A DNA stretch of 23,199 bases from JANSWP01 sp041941305 (GCA_041941305.1 JBGTQJ010000094.1:1-23199), one strand, 5' to 3'. Shown: positions 1 to 6,758, counted from the first letter of the stretch. Program-made: numbers and translations. Notes: generated by a model from the sequence alone, not told the origin.

Positions 1-2
1 TA

Positions 3-1109
3 GATGATGGAACTACAGACAACTGTAGTTTAAAATCCTTATTTTTGGTAGGGCAGGATACTTTTCTCTGCAATGAACTAGGCACACATACTATAGATCT
101 TTTTGCTGAAGATGATTATGGAAATATTTCAACTGCATGTCAGGTAACAGTCACAGTTGGAGATGGTGCAGTTACTTTGCTGGAAGATATCCAACTCAAT
201 GAGGGCAATGGTTCTGGGTATACCTGGTATTTTTTCAAATTGTTACGTGTTCCGGGTTCTTGTGGAGGAGGTGCAATGAATATTCCATATGCTAATTCAG
301 ATGGTACGGCTACCCTCGCAGATAATGATTATGTCTCACTAAGTGGGACTGCCTACTATCCACCAGGTGGCAGTGATTTGAGATATATAATTACCAGATC
401 CGTGCGTGATAACACTGTAGAAAGCAATGAAAATTTTTATTTAGATATCACACCTCCTGCTAGTGTCTTAGGGTTAAAAACTCAAGGAATAGCTATGGTC
501 ATGAATGATGATGGTGCCAATCTGATTGGCAATGATTCACCAAATATTATTGCAAATGCGGGCAAATTAATGCGCCCAGGATTATTTGCAGACAGCGATA
601 TGGATTCGCATATTTATGAAGGAGATGTAGTCATAAATGGACAACAAGAGTTGGATGATTTTGCCTCCAATATTGGTGCTATTTTTGGTGACTTGACCAT
701 TAAAGGAGATGATATTTACGATTTTTCTCCTTTGGTAAATGTTTCCAGTATTACGGGTGACTTGCTCATTCAAACCTATGCCAATGATGTGGCTGCAGAA
801 TGGTTGCAATATGTTCAGACAATGGGTGAGGTTACTGTTGAGGAATTCGACCCGCATGTTGAATTTGAAACGGCACTTTCTGTATTCCCCAATCCTGCCA
901 GCTCTTACTTGCAAATTCAAACGAGCATTCCAACTGAATATGCTCAATTGAAATTAAAGGATGCATTTGGAAGGATGGTTTGGACTAAACGCCAAGCTAC
1001 TGGTCAGGGAAGACTGGATTTGCCAGTGGGGCAGTTCGCTAAAGGTTTATACTTACTAACTCTTGAAACAGAGCATGAGGTAAAGACAGAGAAGGTTGTG
1101 CTTCATTAG
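3..1109 (+). CDS. T9SS cargo protein, C-terminal part (5' end outside window)
   Basis: The frame is open to the left edge, so this is the last 368 residues of a larger secreted protein; the internal TTG at 45 is not a real start. The first residues (DDGTTDNCS) resemble the Cys-containing HYR/PKD-like modules of Bacteroidota surface proteins. A Calx-beta-like segment follows at about nt 170-510 (DY..LSGTA, then VESNENF, ending in MNDDG). Next comes a short receptor-L-domain-like stretch at about nt 620-835 (DLTIKGDDI, then ITGDLLIQTY). The last 80 or so residues are a type A T9SS sorting domain: FPNPAS near its start, LKDAFGRMVW in the middle and KGLYLLTLET near the end. Such domains direct export through the outer membrane and attachment to the surface or release. 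The module assignments are by eye; the sorting domain is the surest. The real function probably lies in the missing N-terminal part. Confidence 0.85.
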   Translation, partial: DDGTTDNCSLKSLFLVGQDTFLCNELGTHTIDLFAEDDYGNISTACQVTVTVGDGAVTLLEDIQLNEGNGSGYTWYFFKLLRVPGSCGGGAMNIPYANSDGTATLADNDYVSLSGTAYYPPGGSDLRYIITRSVRDNTVESNENFYLDITPPASVLGLKTQGIAMVMNDDGANLIGNDSPNIIANAGKLMRPGLFADSDMDSHIYEGDVVINGQQELDDFASNIGAIFGDLTIKGDDIYDFSPLVNVSSITGDLLIQTYANDVAAEWLQYVQTMGEVTVEEFDPHVEFETALSVFPNPASSYLQIQTSIPTEYAQLKLKDAFGRMVWTKRQATGQGRLDLPVGQFAKGLYLLTLETEHEVKTEKVVLH

Positions 1110-1183
1110 TTCGTTAACCCTTTTCACCACCGGTAATTAACCGAATTTATGAATGGACTCCGTGGCTTCTAAACATGGTTACC

Positions 1184-1227
1184 GCCGAGTCCTCACTCAT
1201 AACTCCCGCAAAGGCGAGAGACTCGGC
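1184..1227. repeat. Hairpin of the AGTCCTC/GAGAGACT family
   Basis: GCCGAGTCCTC at 1184-1194 faces GAGAGACTCGGC at 1216-1227. The core AGTCCTC...GAGAGACT is shared with the hairpin at 5079-5108, which has a different outer stem and a much shorter loop. It lies between two convergent genes and may contribute to termination, but the shared core suggests a dispersed repeat. Confidence 0.6.
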
Positions 1228-1242
1228 TTAATACAATACAAA

Positions 1243-1276
1243 ATCCCGAATTTTCCACTAATGGAAAATTCGGGAT
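1243..1276. terminator. Bidirectional terminator-like hairpin
   Basis: A perfect 15-bp stem (ATCCCGAATTTTCCA and its complement) closes a CTAA loop between the convergent genes ending at 1109 (+) and 1297 (-). A T-rich run (CCTAATTTTT) follows on the plus strand. Position and stem strength fit a shared terminator; the U-tract is imperfect on both sides. Confidence 0.6.
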
Positions 1277-1296
1277 GATTCCTAATTTTTCTAATA

Positions 1297-2649
1297 TCAA
1301 ACACTCCGCCCCATCCGAAACCCCGCATGCTGAAAAAAGTGCCTTCTAAACCACAAGCGGTAATAATGGGAAGCACCGGTACCAGTCGTTGCCCATGCAC
1401 CACCCAGCAGCATGCTGTGGTCTTCATCAAAGAAAGGTTGGGAAAAGTCTTCGTACCAGGGATGTACTGCAAAACCTGGCAGTGGGTAGAAGTCATCGTT
1501 TAGCCAGTCCCAGACATTGCCATAGATGTCATTGAAACCAGATGAGGTTTGGATATTTTGATAATAGCCGACTGGGGTAGGCGAGCCGTAAGCCATGTTG
1601 AGGTTGTAATTGTCAGAAAATACGGGCTCTGGGTCATTTTGGAGGTGTTCATTGGCTATGAGGGTGAATTCTGCTTCTGATAGCAATCGCCATCCTTCTC
1701 CTTTCCAGTTGCAATAAGCCCAGGCTTCGTGAGCATTGATTTCCACTGGCCAATCCAGGGGCATGGGCATTTCATCAAACATAGCGCGGTAATCATAACC
1801 ATTGTCTGTTTTTACCCAAAATTTTGGATGAAAAGCGCCTACTCTGTTTTTCCATTCCCAGCCTTCTGTTGTCCAATTGGCTTGTTGATTGTAGGCACCG
1901 CATTCGACAAACTCCAGGTACTCGGCATTGCTGATCAAATTTTGAGTGGCTTCAAAAGGCGCTACGGGTACTTCCAAATGCCCGTATTCATTGTCCCAAC
2001 CGAACATGGTATCCGTTTTTGGTTTTCCAAGTTGAACGCTGCCACCATTCATTTTGATGACTTGATTTGCTGCTGGCAATCCAAAGCTTGGCGCATATTC
2101 CCAGCTCTCAGGTCTTTCCAAGAGATCAGCTGACAATTGTCGAATAAGAACAGAAGAGGTTTCAAAATGAATGCGGTCGTGCTCCAAACCCATCATTACT
2201 GCCCACCAGGGAGAATCTGGGGTAATTGGATCATCTAATGGAGCATTTTCAATGACATTCAAAACAGTATCATAAACTTGTTTTCTGTAATCGTGTACCT
2301 CCTGCATGGGTGGCCAAAGGTCTAATACTTCCAGATTTTCAGGTAAATCCGGATCGACACCCACTGCAAACAATTGCTCAAATCGAGGATGCAATCCTTT
2401 TTCCAGCAACCCCGCCATGACCATCTTGTTGATGTAAAAAGCGGCCGTATGCCCCCAATAAAAAATCAGGGGATTGCGCAATGGATCAGGGGTTGCATAA
2501 AAAGTTTCTTCCGATTTGATGGAGCTAAAGAGGATTTCGTAAATCTTCCAGGTATTTTGGAAATAAGCTTTGAGTGTTGCTTTGTCTAAACCATTTAGTT
2601 TAATGGGGACGAGGCTATTAAATTTGGTCAATGTTTGTGTTTCAGTCAT
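1297..2649 (-). CDS. ovoA: 5-histidylcysteine sulfoxide synthase (OvoA N-terminal type)
   Basis: In the OvoA/EgtB family this non-haem iron enzyme joins cysteine to histidine with O2 to give 5-histidylcysteine sulfoxide, the first step of ovothiol synthesis. The 450-residue protein has a DinB-like four-helix domain (about 1-180) and a formylglycine-generating-enzyme-like domain (about 193-450). Candidate iron ligands are H67 (in FYWGHTAAF) and H157/H161 (in GLEHDRIHFETSS, an HX3H motif). The N-terminal wording (ADPLRxPLIFYWGHTAxF, then LFAVGVDP) is closer to OvoA than to EgtB. The FGE part shows RLLSEAEF, YGNVWDWL and a terminal RRHFFQHAGFRMG. Full-length OvoA has about 700 residues with a C-terminal methyltransferase that makes 5-thiohistidine into ovothiol; here the protein stops after the FGE domain, and no methyltransferase is adjacent. 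The ATG at 2649 has no clear Shine-Dalgarno sequence, which is common in this phylum. Confidence 0.85.
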   Translation of the reverse strand: MTETQTLTKFNSLVPIKLNGLDKATLKAYFQNTWKIYEILFSSIKSEETFYATPDPLRNPLIFYWGHTAAFYINKMVMAGLLEKGLHPRFEQLFAVGVDPDLPENLEVLDLWPPMQEVHDYRKQVYDTVLNVIENAPLDDPITPDSPWWAVMMGLEHDRIHFETSSVLIRQLSADLLERPESWEYAPSFGLPAANQVIKMNGGSVQLGKPKTDTMFGWDNEYGHLEVPVAPFEATQNLISNAEYLEFVECGAYNQQANWTTEGWEWKNRVGAFHPKFWVKTDNGYDYRAMFDEMPMPLDWPVEINAHEAWAYCNWKGEGWRLLSEAEFTLIANEHLQNDPEPVFSDNYNLNMAYGSPTPVGYYQNIQTSSGFNDIYGNVWDWLNDDFYPLPGFAVHPWYEDFSQPFFDEDHSMLLGGAWATTGTGASHYYRLWFRRHFFQHAGFRMGRSV

Positions 2650-2734
2650 GGTTGTTTTGTTAATTAGAAGTTGATGCTTTTGAACAGGGGATAAAGATGA
2701 AAAAAAATTGGGTAGCCCAAAGAAATTCTTTGGA

Positions 2735-2763
2735 GAAGTCAGACCGCTTTGCAGTCAGACTTC
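2735..2763. repeat. Short hairpin
   Basis: Arms 2735-2744 (GAAGTCAGAC) and 2754-2763 (GTCAGACTTC) pair with one mismatch around the loop CGCTTTGCA. A perfect 8-bp-arm palindrome (CCAAAGAAATTCTTTGG, 2717-2733) lies directly to its left. Confidence 0.5.
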
Positions 2764-2821
2764 TTGTTAGTTTTGGAATCATTTTTTTCCAATAGCTGTA
2801 AAGACAATTAATTATAAGGAC

Positions 2822-2919
2822 AAAATTCCCCCTCAGCCCTATCGGGCAGCTCCCCAAGGGGAGCACAGTAAGGCAATATGCTCCCTTGGGGAAGCTGTCC
2901 GAAGGACTGGGAGGAATTT
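2822..2919. repeat. Long imperfect inverted repeat (fold-back element)
   Basis: Arms 2822-2865 and 2879-2919 pair imperfectly around a 13-bp spacer. Each arm carries its own small palindrome (CAGCCCTATCGGGCAG on the left, CAGTCCTTCGGACAG on the right), and CTCCCC/GGGGAG blocks lie near the centre. GC-rich elements of this wording resemble repeats scattered between genes in Bacteroidota; copy number cannot be judged here. Confidence 0.65.
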
Positions 2920-3047
2920 TATCCATCAGTTTTTATGTCATTACACCTTTTACATATCAACCAGCTCGATAGTTGATTCAAGGGATAAAATAATCTAGTA
3001 AGGCTTTTTGTTTTTCAGGATGGGGATTAATTTTTTCAAAAATTTTT

Positions 3048-3173
3048 AAGGTGATGCCTTGAGGGAATGGGATCGAGAGCGGAAAAAGGTGTTGCCTTAA
3101 AAAATATTTCGAATTCCTTTTAAGGCAACACCTTCATGGCCATCGCAAAATCTGTCCTCGAAGGCATCACCTT
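3048..3173. repeat. Nested inverted repeat with four AAGGTGNTGCCTT-type motifs
   Basis: Outer arms are 3048-3064 (AAGGTGATGCCTTGAGG) and 3156-3173, with a one-base gap. Inner arms are 3087-3103 (AAGGTGTTGCCTTAAAA) and 3118-3134, which match perfectly. All four arms therefore contain the same 13-bp motif, with A/T varying at the centre and the change compensated in the partner arm. Confidence 0.75.
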
Positions 3174-3230
3174 GAAAGGTTTTTATAGTTGTTATTAAAT
3201 TTCAAACTTAAATAGGTTTTGTGAATGGGA

Positions 3231-3253
3231 ACGGCTCTGGAGAGCCGTGATAC
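3231..3253. repeat. CGG-type hairpin (family F1, copy A)
   Basis: ACGGCTCT-GG-AGAGCCGT is a perfect 8-bp stem with a two-base centre, followed by GATACG. It shares its layout with hairpins at 7935-8050, 8073-8097, 21975-22000 and 22014-22038. Confidence 0.7.
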
Positions 3254-3281
3254 GATTTTTCCTAATTTTTTGTTCCAGCCC

Positions 3282-3367
3282 TGAGAAGCGGGGTTTTGAA
3301 CCCCGCACCTTCACACGTCATTGGGAAGAGTCGCGAGATTCTGCGGGGTTCAAAACCCCGCTTCTCA
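3282..3367. repeat. Perfect 26-bp inverted repeat with palindromic arms
   Basis: Arms 3282-3307 and 3342-3367 are exact reverse complements. Each arm contains its own palindrome, GCGGGGTTTTGAACCCCGC. The 34-bp spacer has no evident gene. The right arm ends exactly on the stop codon (3365-3367) of the minus-strand membrane-protein gene, so the element may also act as its transcript end. Confidence 0.8.
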
Positions 3368-3997
3368 AGCCTTTTGCTCATAAATCTTATAATTCACAAA
3401 CCCCAACCAAGACAAAAAGAAAAGAAAGGCGAGTTTTTGAATAAAAGGCAGAATATGCAAAAGTTGTTGAGCATAGTACAAATAGTAATTGATGGCGCCA
3501 ACAATCAGGCAAAAAATCCCTATCCAGAAAATCAGGTGCTGTTTGTCCTTTTTCAATTCAATAAAAGCAAAGAATAAGGTGATGGCTCCCAATATCCCGG
3601 AAATGGTGATGACTTCATCGTGGTAACCGGTCATTATTAGCATAGCAATCAACAATGCAGCTATGCCTGAAATTTGAATAATGGTTTGGTTTTTATGTTT
3701 CCTGGAAAAAAGGAGAGGAGATAAGTAAAAGATGCCAGCTAAACTGATACATAGGATAATCATCCCAATAACAGCGGTATTTTGAGCAGTATTGATGGCT
3801 CCATTATTGGCTTCTTCGGCTATCAGGTCACACCAGTAATTTTCTATCCAGCAAAATCCTTCGTGTGATGGATTTAAAGAAGTGCCTCCGGGATATTGAA
3901 AGGCAGCAACCATATAAAGCAAAAAGAACACGATAATTCCAAAGGAAGGGATTAAGTAAAAAGCTCTTCTGTTGGCAAGCGTTTGGAGGAAATTCAT
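3365..3997 (-). CDS. Six-helix membrane protein, DUF998-like
   Basis: A 210-residue protein with about six hydrophobic segments (roughly residues 14-36, 73-96, 106-124, 130-146, 154-172 and 186-203). After the first helix comes a conserved-looking loop, YPGGTSLNPSHEGFCWIENY, followed by WCDLIAEEANNG. This wording resembles DUF998-type membrane proteins of unknown role; I recognise the style rather than a characterised family. The start ATG overlaps the stop of the preceding aldo/keto reductase gene as ATGA (3994-3997), so the two are translationally coupled and probably act on a common envelope task. The gene ends inside the palindromic element at 3282-3367. Confidence 0.75.
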   Translation of the reverse strand: MNFLQTLANRRAFYLIPSFGIIVFFLLYMVAAFQYPGGTSLNPSHEGFCWIENYWCDLIAEEANNGAINTAQNTAVIGMIILCISLAGIFYLSPLLFSRKHKNQTIIQISGIAALLIAMLIMTGYHDEVITISGILGAITLFFAFIELKKDKQHLIFWIGIFCLIVGAINYYLYYAQQLLHILPFIQKLAFLFFLSWLGFVNYKIYEQKA

Positions 3998-4932
3998 AAG
4001 CTTTCAAATAAGTTCACCATGGCTTGTCTGACTTTTGTGCTTGGCAATCTCCCATATCCGGCTTGCATATTGTCTAGCATATGCTTTTCTTTTGAAGTGG
4101 CGGGAATCACACAAGTGACCGCTTTATCAGCCAACATATATTTGAGAAAAAACTGTCCCCAGCTATGAATGTCCCATTCTTCTGCCCATTCGGGTAATGG
4201 CTTTCCCGTTACTTTTCTAAACAAAGAACCTCCTTCATAGGGGCGATTGATGATGACCGCTACCCCATGATTGGCTGCAGCCGGTAGCAATCGATTTTCA
4301 ATATTTCTGGATTGAATGGAATAATTGATCTGTACAAAATCGATTGATTCTGTTTCAATTAATCGGGTGAGCCTGTCGTGATTGCTATCGGTGTAATGGG
4401 TAATTCCGATATACCTTATCTTTCCTTCTTCCTTCCAGTTTCGGAGGGTTTTTAGATGGGTATCCAAATCCAATAGGTTATGCACTTGCATCAAATCCAT
4501 CGGCGCTCGCTGCATTTTGGACATAGAATCCTTCATTTGACGGATGCCTGCCTCTTTGCCTGAAGTCCAAACTTTGGTTGCCATGAACAATTTGTCCAAA
4601 ACCCCGAGTTCCTTTGCCAAATCTCCCACCACCTTTTCAGAAGTACCATACATAGGTGAAGAATCAATCACCCTTCCACCTAATTCCACAAAGGCTTTTA
4701 GCACCTGTTTGAGATGGCTTCTTTCTTCCCGATTGCTGCCAACGTCGAAAGTTTGCCAGGTTCCCATGCCAATTACTGGAATGGATTCACCTGTTGAAGG
4801 TATTTGTCTGGTCATGATGTCTGAGTGAAGATTTGGGAAAAATTTAAATAATGGATTTAAAATCGGATAGCTGCCAGATGCAACAATTAGCGCTAACATT
4901 TGGCGGCGCGACATGGTCGGATGTGTTTTCAT
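3994..4932 (-). CDS. Aldo/keto reductase with a Tat-type signal
   Basis: A 312-residue protein with the (beta/alpha)8 aldo/keto reductase wording. The expected catalytic tetrad is visible: D90 and Y95 (VIDSSPMYGTSE), K120 (MATKVW) and H151 (MQVHNL). The family reduces carbonyls with NAD(P)H; the substrate cannot be inferred. The N-terminus MSRRQMLALIVASG has a twin arginine followed by a hydrophobic stretch, so export in the folded state through the Tat system is likely. A start at M7 would begin right at the Tat motif; the ATG at 4932 is the upstream alternative and either is possible. The gene comes first in a two-gene unit with the membrane protein at 3365-3997 (ATGA overlap), which fits a periplasmic or membrane-associated redox job. 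Confidence 0.85.
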   Translation of the reverse strand: MKTHPTMSRRQMLALIVASGSYPILNPLFKFFPNLHSDIMTRQIPSTGESIPVIGMGTWQTFDVGSNREERSHLKQVLKAFVELGGRVIDSSPMYGTSEKVVGDLAKELGVLDKLFMATKVWTSGKEAGIRQMKDSMSKMQRAPMDLMQVHNLLDLDTHLKTLRNWKEEGKIRYIGITHYTDSNHDRLTRLIETESIDFVQINYSIQSRNIENRLLPAAANHGVAVIINRPYEGGSLFRKVTGKPLPEWAEEWDIHSWGQFFLKYMLADKAVTCVIPATSKEKHMLDNMQAGYGRLPSTKVRQAMVNLFESL

Positions 4933-5078
4933 AGTTTCAAAAATATGGGAAAGTAGTGAAATGGTAGTTAAACCTACAGGTGAAAACTATGATTTACTTA
5001 CTAATGCATAAAAATTTTAGCTGCAATTGGAAGTGTCTCTCGAAAAGGAGGCTGAACGAGTGAAGAGATGTGGGAATG

Positions 5079-5108
5079 CCGCAGAGTCCTCTTCGAGAGA
5101 CTCTGCGG
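5079..5108. repeat. Hairpin of the AGTCCTC/GAGAGACT family
   Basis: CCGCAGAGT (5079-5087) and CTCT pair with AGAG and ACTCTGCGG (ending 5108) around a TCG loop, with one bulged C. The core matches the hairpin at 1184-1227. A degraded relative (GTCTCTCGAAAAGGAGGCTG) lies at about 5035-5054. Confidence 0.65.
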
Positions 5109-5427
5109 GGAACCGCATAAGGGACCAAGTGAAATGCACCCTGGGGATTGACGAATACTTTTTGATAAACGCCAAATAATCAAAGTCATTTCCTCTTCAA
5201 CCTATCAACTGCCATCTTTGAAGTAACGTTTTTTGGTTCTTTGGCAAATATCGTGGACTCTTTTGGTGGCTGACGCCGTCGAAGGAACTTATAGGAAGAG
5301 CAGTTGTTTTTGTGCACTTCTCATGTGTTTAGCATAAAAAATTCTTTGCTTGCGCAACCCCCTAACCCCCTAAAGGGAGAAAATCCACCCACCTCTACAT
5401 AAAACCATGGGAGTTCCCCCTTTAGGG

Positions 5428-5625
5428 CTACGGCTTTGACACAAGTCGTATTAGTGAAATAAAAATTTGTTTGAAAGCCAACATCCCTTTAATCATAAGG
5501 GTTTTGGCAAAACTGACAAATTTGATTTTCAAATGGATTGTGAAAAATGCATTTACTTTAAAATGCTTTTATACAATGTTTTATACAACTAATATTATTT
5601 AATACGACTTGTGTGCAAGCCGTAG
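5428..5625. mobile_element. MITE-like element 1 (198 bp)
   Basis: Terminal inverted repeats of 26 bp (5428-5453 and 5600-5625) match at 24 positions; they begin CTACGGCTT and end inward with AAGTCGTATTA. The 10-bp direct repeat CCCTTTAGGG flanks the element on both sides (5418-5427 and 5626-5635). An alternative reading is a longer repeat starting GGGCTACGG with a 4-bp TTTA duplication. The interior is AT-rich, has no reading frame and holds a small CCCTT/AAGGG hairpin. It looks like a non-autonomous insertion; the mobilising transposase is not in the window. Confidence 0.65.
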
Positions 5626-5635
5626 CCCTTTAGGG

Positions 5636-5795
5636 CAGGGGTGATTGGTTCTATTACTTTTTCAAAAAATGAAAATCAAAATCAAAATGAAAATCAAAAA
5701 TTGCCCATTTGGCTTAAATGATATTCGGTTTTTTCATTTTTATTTTCATTTAAATTTTGATTAAAATCTGTTCAAATTAGAACCAATCAACCCTG
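5636..5795. mobile_element. MITE-like fold-back element 2 (160 bp)
   Basis: Ends CAGGGGTGATTGGTTCTA and, inverted, CAGGGTTGATTGGTTCTA match at 17 of 18 positions. The interior is AT-rich (GAAAATCAAAA-type repeats on one side, the complementary TTTTCATTTT type on the other), so the whole element can fold into one long imperfect hairpin. The same 9-bp CCTTTAGGG flanks it (5627-5635 and 5796-5804). It abuts element 1, sharing one copy of that flank. The CAGGG ends recall ISAs1-type termini, but this is a weak hint. Confidence 0.55.
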
Positions 5796-5887
5796 CCTTT
5801 AGGGGGTTAGGGGGCTGCGAGGGGATTCAGGTTCAAGACATATTGTGCTTCTGCACAAAAAAACAACTCCTCTCCTCAATGATATTT

Positions 5888-5908
5888 AGTGAAGCTGTAG
5901 GCTTCACT
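5888..5908. repeat. Short hairpin
   Basis: AGTGAAGC and GCTTCACT pair around a short TGTAG centre, just upstream of the gene at 5934. It could lie in that gene's 5' leader. Confidence 0.5.
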
Positions 5909-5933
5909 TTCTTACCATGATCTTTGTCAAAAA

Positions 5934-6758
5934 ATGAAATATTTATTTATGAAATCTAGCATTTGCTTCATCACGATAATGCTCATTTTTCCTTCCATGG
6001 GCATTTCCCAAAACAATGAAAATTGTGCTTTTCAGGTTATTGCTGAAGAAGGAGCTCCCATTTACAGCTTACTTGAAGAAAAAGGACTGCCTTTGGAGGT
6101 CGTACCATTTGGGACAATCATTTGTGTAGAAAGAAGAGGAGGATTTCCAAGGCTGTATTATGGGGAAGGAAACAGTTATGACCAAAAATTTTACAAGGTA
6201 GTTTATAAGCAAAAGACAGGATTCATTATGAATGGTTATTTAAGAGATAAGTCTCAGTGTGATACTACTTTCGCCTCTTTAGATGATTATGTGATTGTCA
6301 ATTCCGGAGCCAAGTCTGGTATCAATTTTAATCAATGTTACAATGCTTATGTGCTATATTTTGAAGCTGAAAAGCAGAAAAGTGGTTTGAAACCAGTTTA
6401 TCCCGGATACCCTTATCGTTATTACTCAGATGAGGCAATTGAGATGAAATTGTATCATTCGAGAGGAATGCATGATGAATTGAACATAAGAGCCAAAGCT
6501 GGGGGACCTGCTTTTCTAATCGGCACCAAAAAACCTATTGACTCATTAGAGAAAGTTCATGGTTTCTTTTTCCCGACTCCTGACAACCAAAACCAAAATC
6601 ATCCAGCGGGCCTGTTTATCTATCCCTATCATGCTAGGGAGTATGTTCAAGAATTGCCCATTAATTCATTAAAAATTCTGGTAATGAAGCGTTTCTCCCC
6701 AATCACAATTTCGGCTTTGCCTGACATCATTTGGGTGAAGTTGACTTCTTCGTTTTGA
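5934..6758 (+). CDS. Secreted protein of unknown function, possibly 3'-altered
   Basis: A 274-residue protein with a signal peptide (MKSSICFITIMLIFPSMGIS, ending before QNNEN). The ATG at 5934 or the ATG at 5949 may be the start; the latter gives a more compact signal peptide. The segment around residues 30-100 (a short VIAEEGAPIYSLLEEKG strand pattern, then GTIICVERRGG and VVYKQKTGFIMNGYL) resembles a bacterial SH3-like domain, which in such proteins often binds peptidoglycan. No catalytic motif was recognised in the remaining 170 residues. The last 37 or so codons run antisense through the end of the hlyD-like gene (112-bp tail-to-tail overlap), and their composition (KILVMKRFSPITIS) looks unlike the rest. 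The original C-terminus may therefore have been lost and replaced by read-through sequence. No U-tract terminator separates the two genes. Confidence 0.7.
   Translation: MKYLFMKSSICFITIMLIFPSMGISQNNENCAFQVIAEEGAPIYSLLEEKGLPLEVVPFGTIICVERRGGFPRLYYGEGNSYDQKFYKVVYKQKTGFIMNGYLRDKSQCDTTFASLDDYVIVNSGAKSGINFNQCYNAYVLYFEAEKQKSGLKPVYPGYPYRYYSDEAIEMKLYHSRGMHDELNIRAKAGGPAFLIGTKKPIDSLEKVHGFFFPTPDNQNQNHPAGLFIYPYHAREYVQELPINSLKILVMKRFSPITISALPDIIWVKLTSSF

Larger units (their letters stand above)
2650..3364. other. Gene-free region built of consecutive hairpins
   Basis: No credible gene is present; the longest open frames simply read through the palindromes. The stretch holds, in order: a 17-bp palindrome (2717-2733, CCAAAGAA arms), a hairpin at 2735-2763 (GAAGTCAGAC against GTCAGACTTC, one mismatch), a long fold-back at 2822-2919, a nested inverted repeat at 3048-3173, a CGG-type hairpin at 3231-3253 and a double palindrome at 3282-3367. 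The promoter of the 1297-2649 gene should lie in the first 150 bp; no clear -33/-7 pair was found. Confidence 0.7.
5293..5876. repeat. Outer inverted repeat enclosing nested elements
   Basis: The left segment 5293-5316 (AGGAAGAGCAGTTG then TTTTTGTGCA) matches the reverse complement of about 5851-5876 with small gaps. A second, cleaner pair lies inside at 5352-5376 and 5796-5820 (23 of 25 positions; core CCCCCTAACCCCCTAAAGG exact). Between these lie two MITE-like elements and three copies of CCTTTAGGG (5419-5427, 5627-5635, 5796-5804). Confidence 0.6.
4933..5933. other. 1-kb gene-free region rich in nested repeats
   Basis: No credible gene is present. From 5035 to 5108 there is an AGTCCTC-type hairpin plus a decayed copy of it. 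From 5293 to 5876 there is a stack of nested inverted repeats, annotated separately. A short hairpin lies at 5888-5908. The unresolved sequence at 5110-5290 shows neither frame nor repeat that I can support. Promoters for the divergent genes at 4932 (-) and 5934 (+) must lie at the two ends. Confidence 0.7.

Noticed and set aside
2660..2926. 88-codon minus-strand frame
   Set aside because: It reads through the fold-back element at 2822-2919; composition is repeat-derived and no homologous wording is seen.
5001..5189. 62-codon minus-strand frame
   Set aside because: It spans the hairpin at 5079-5108, with no start context and no recognisable sequence.
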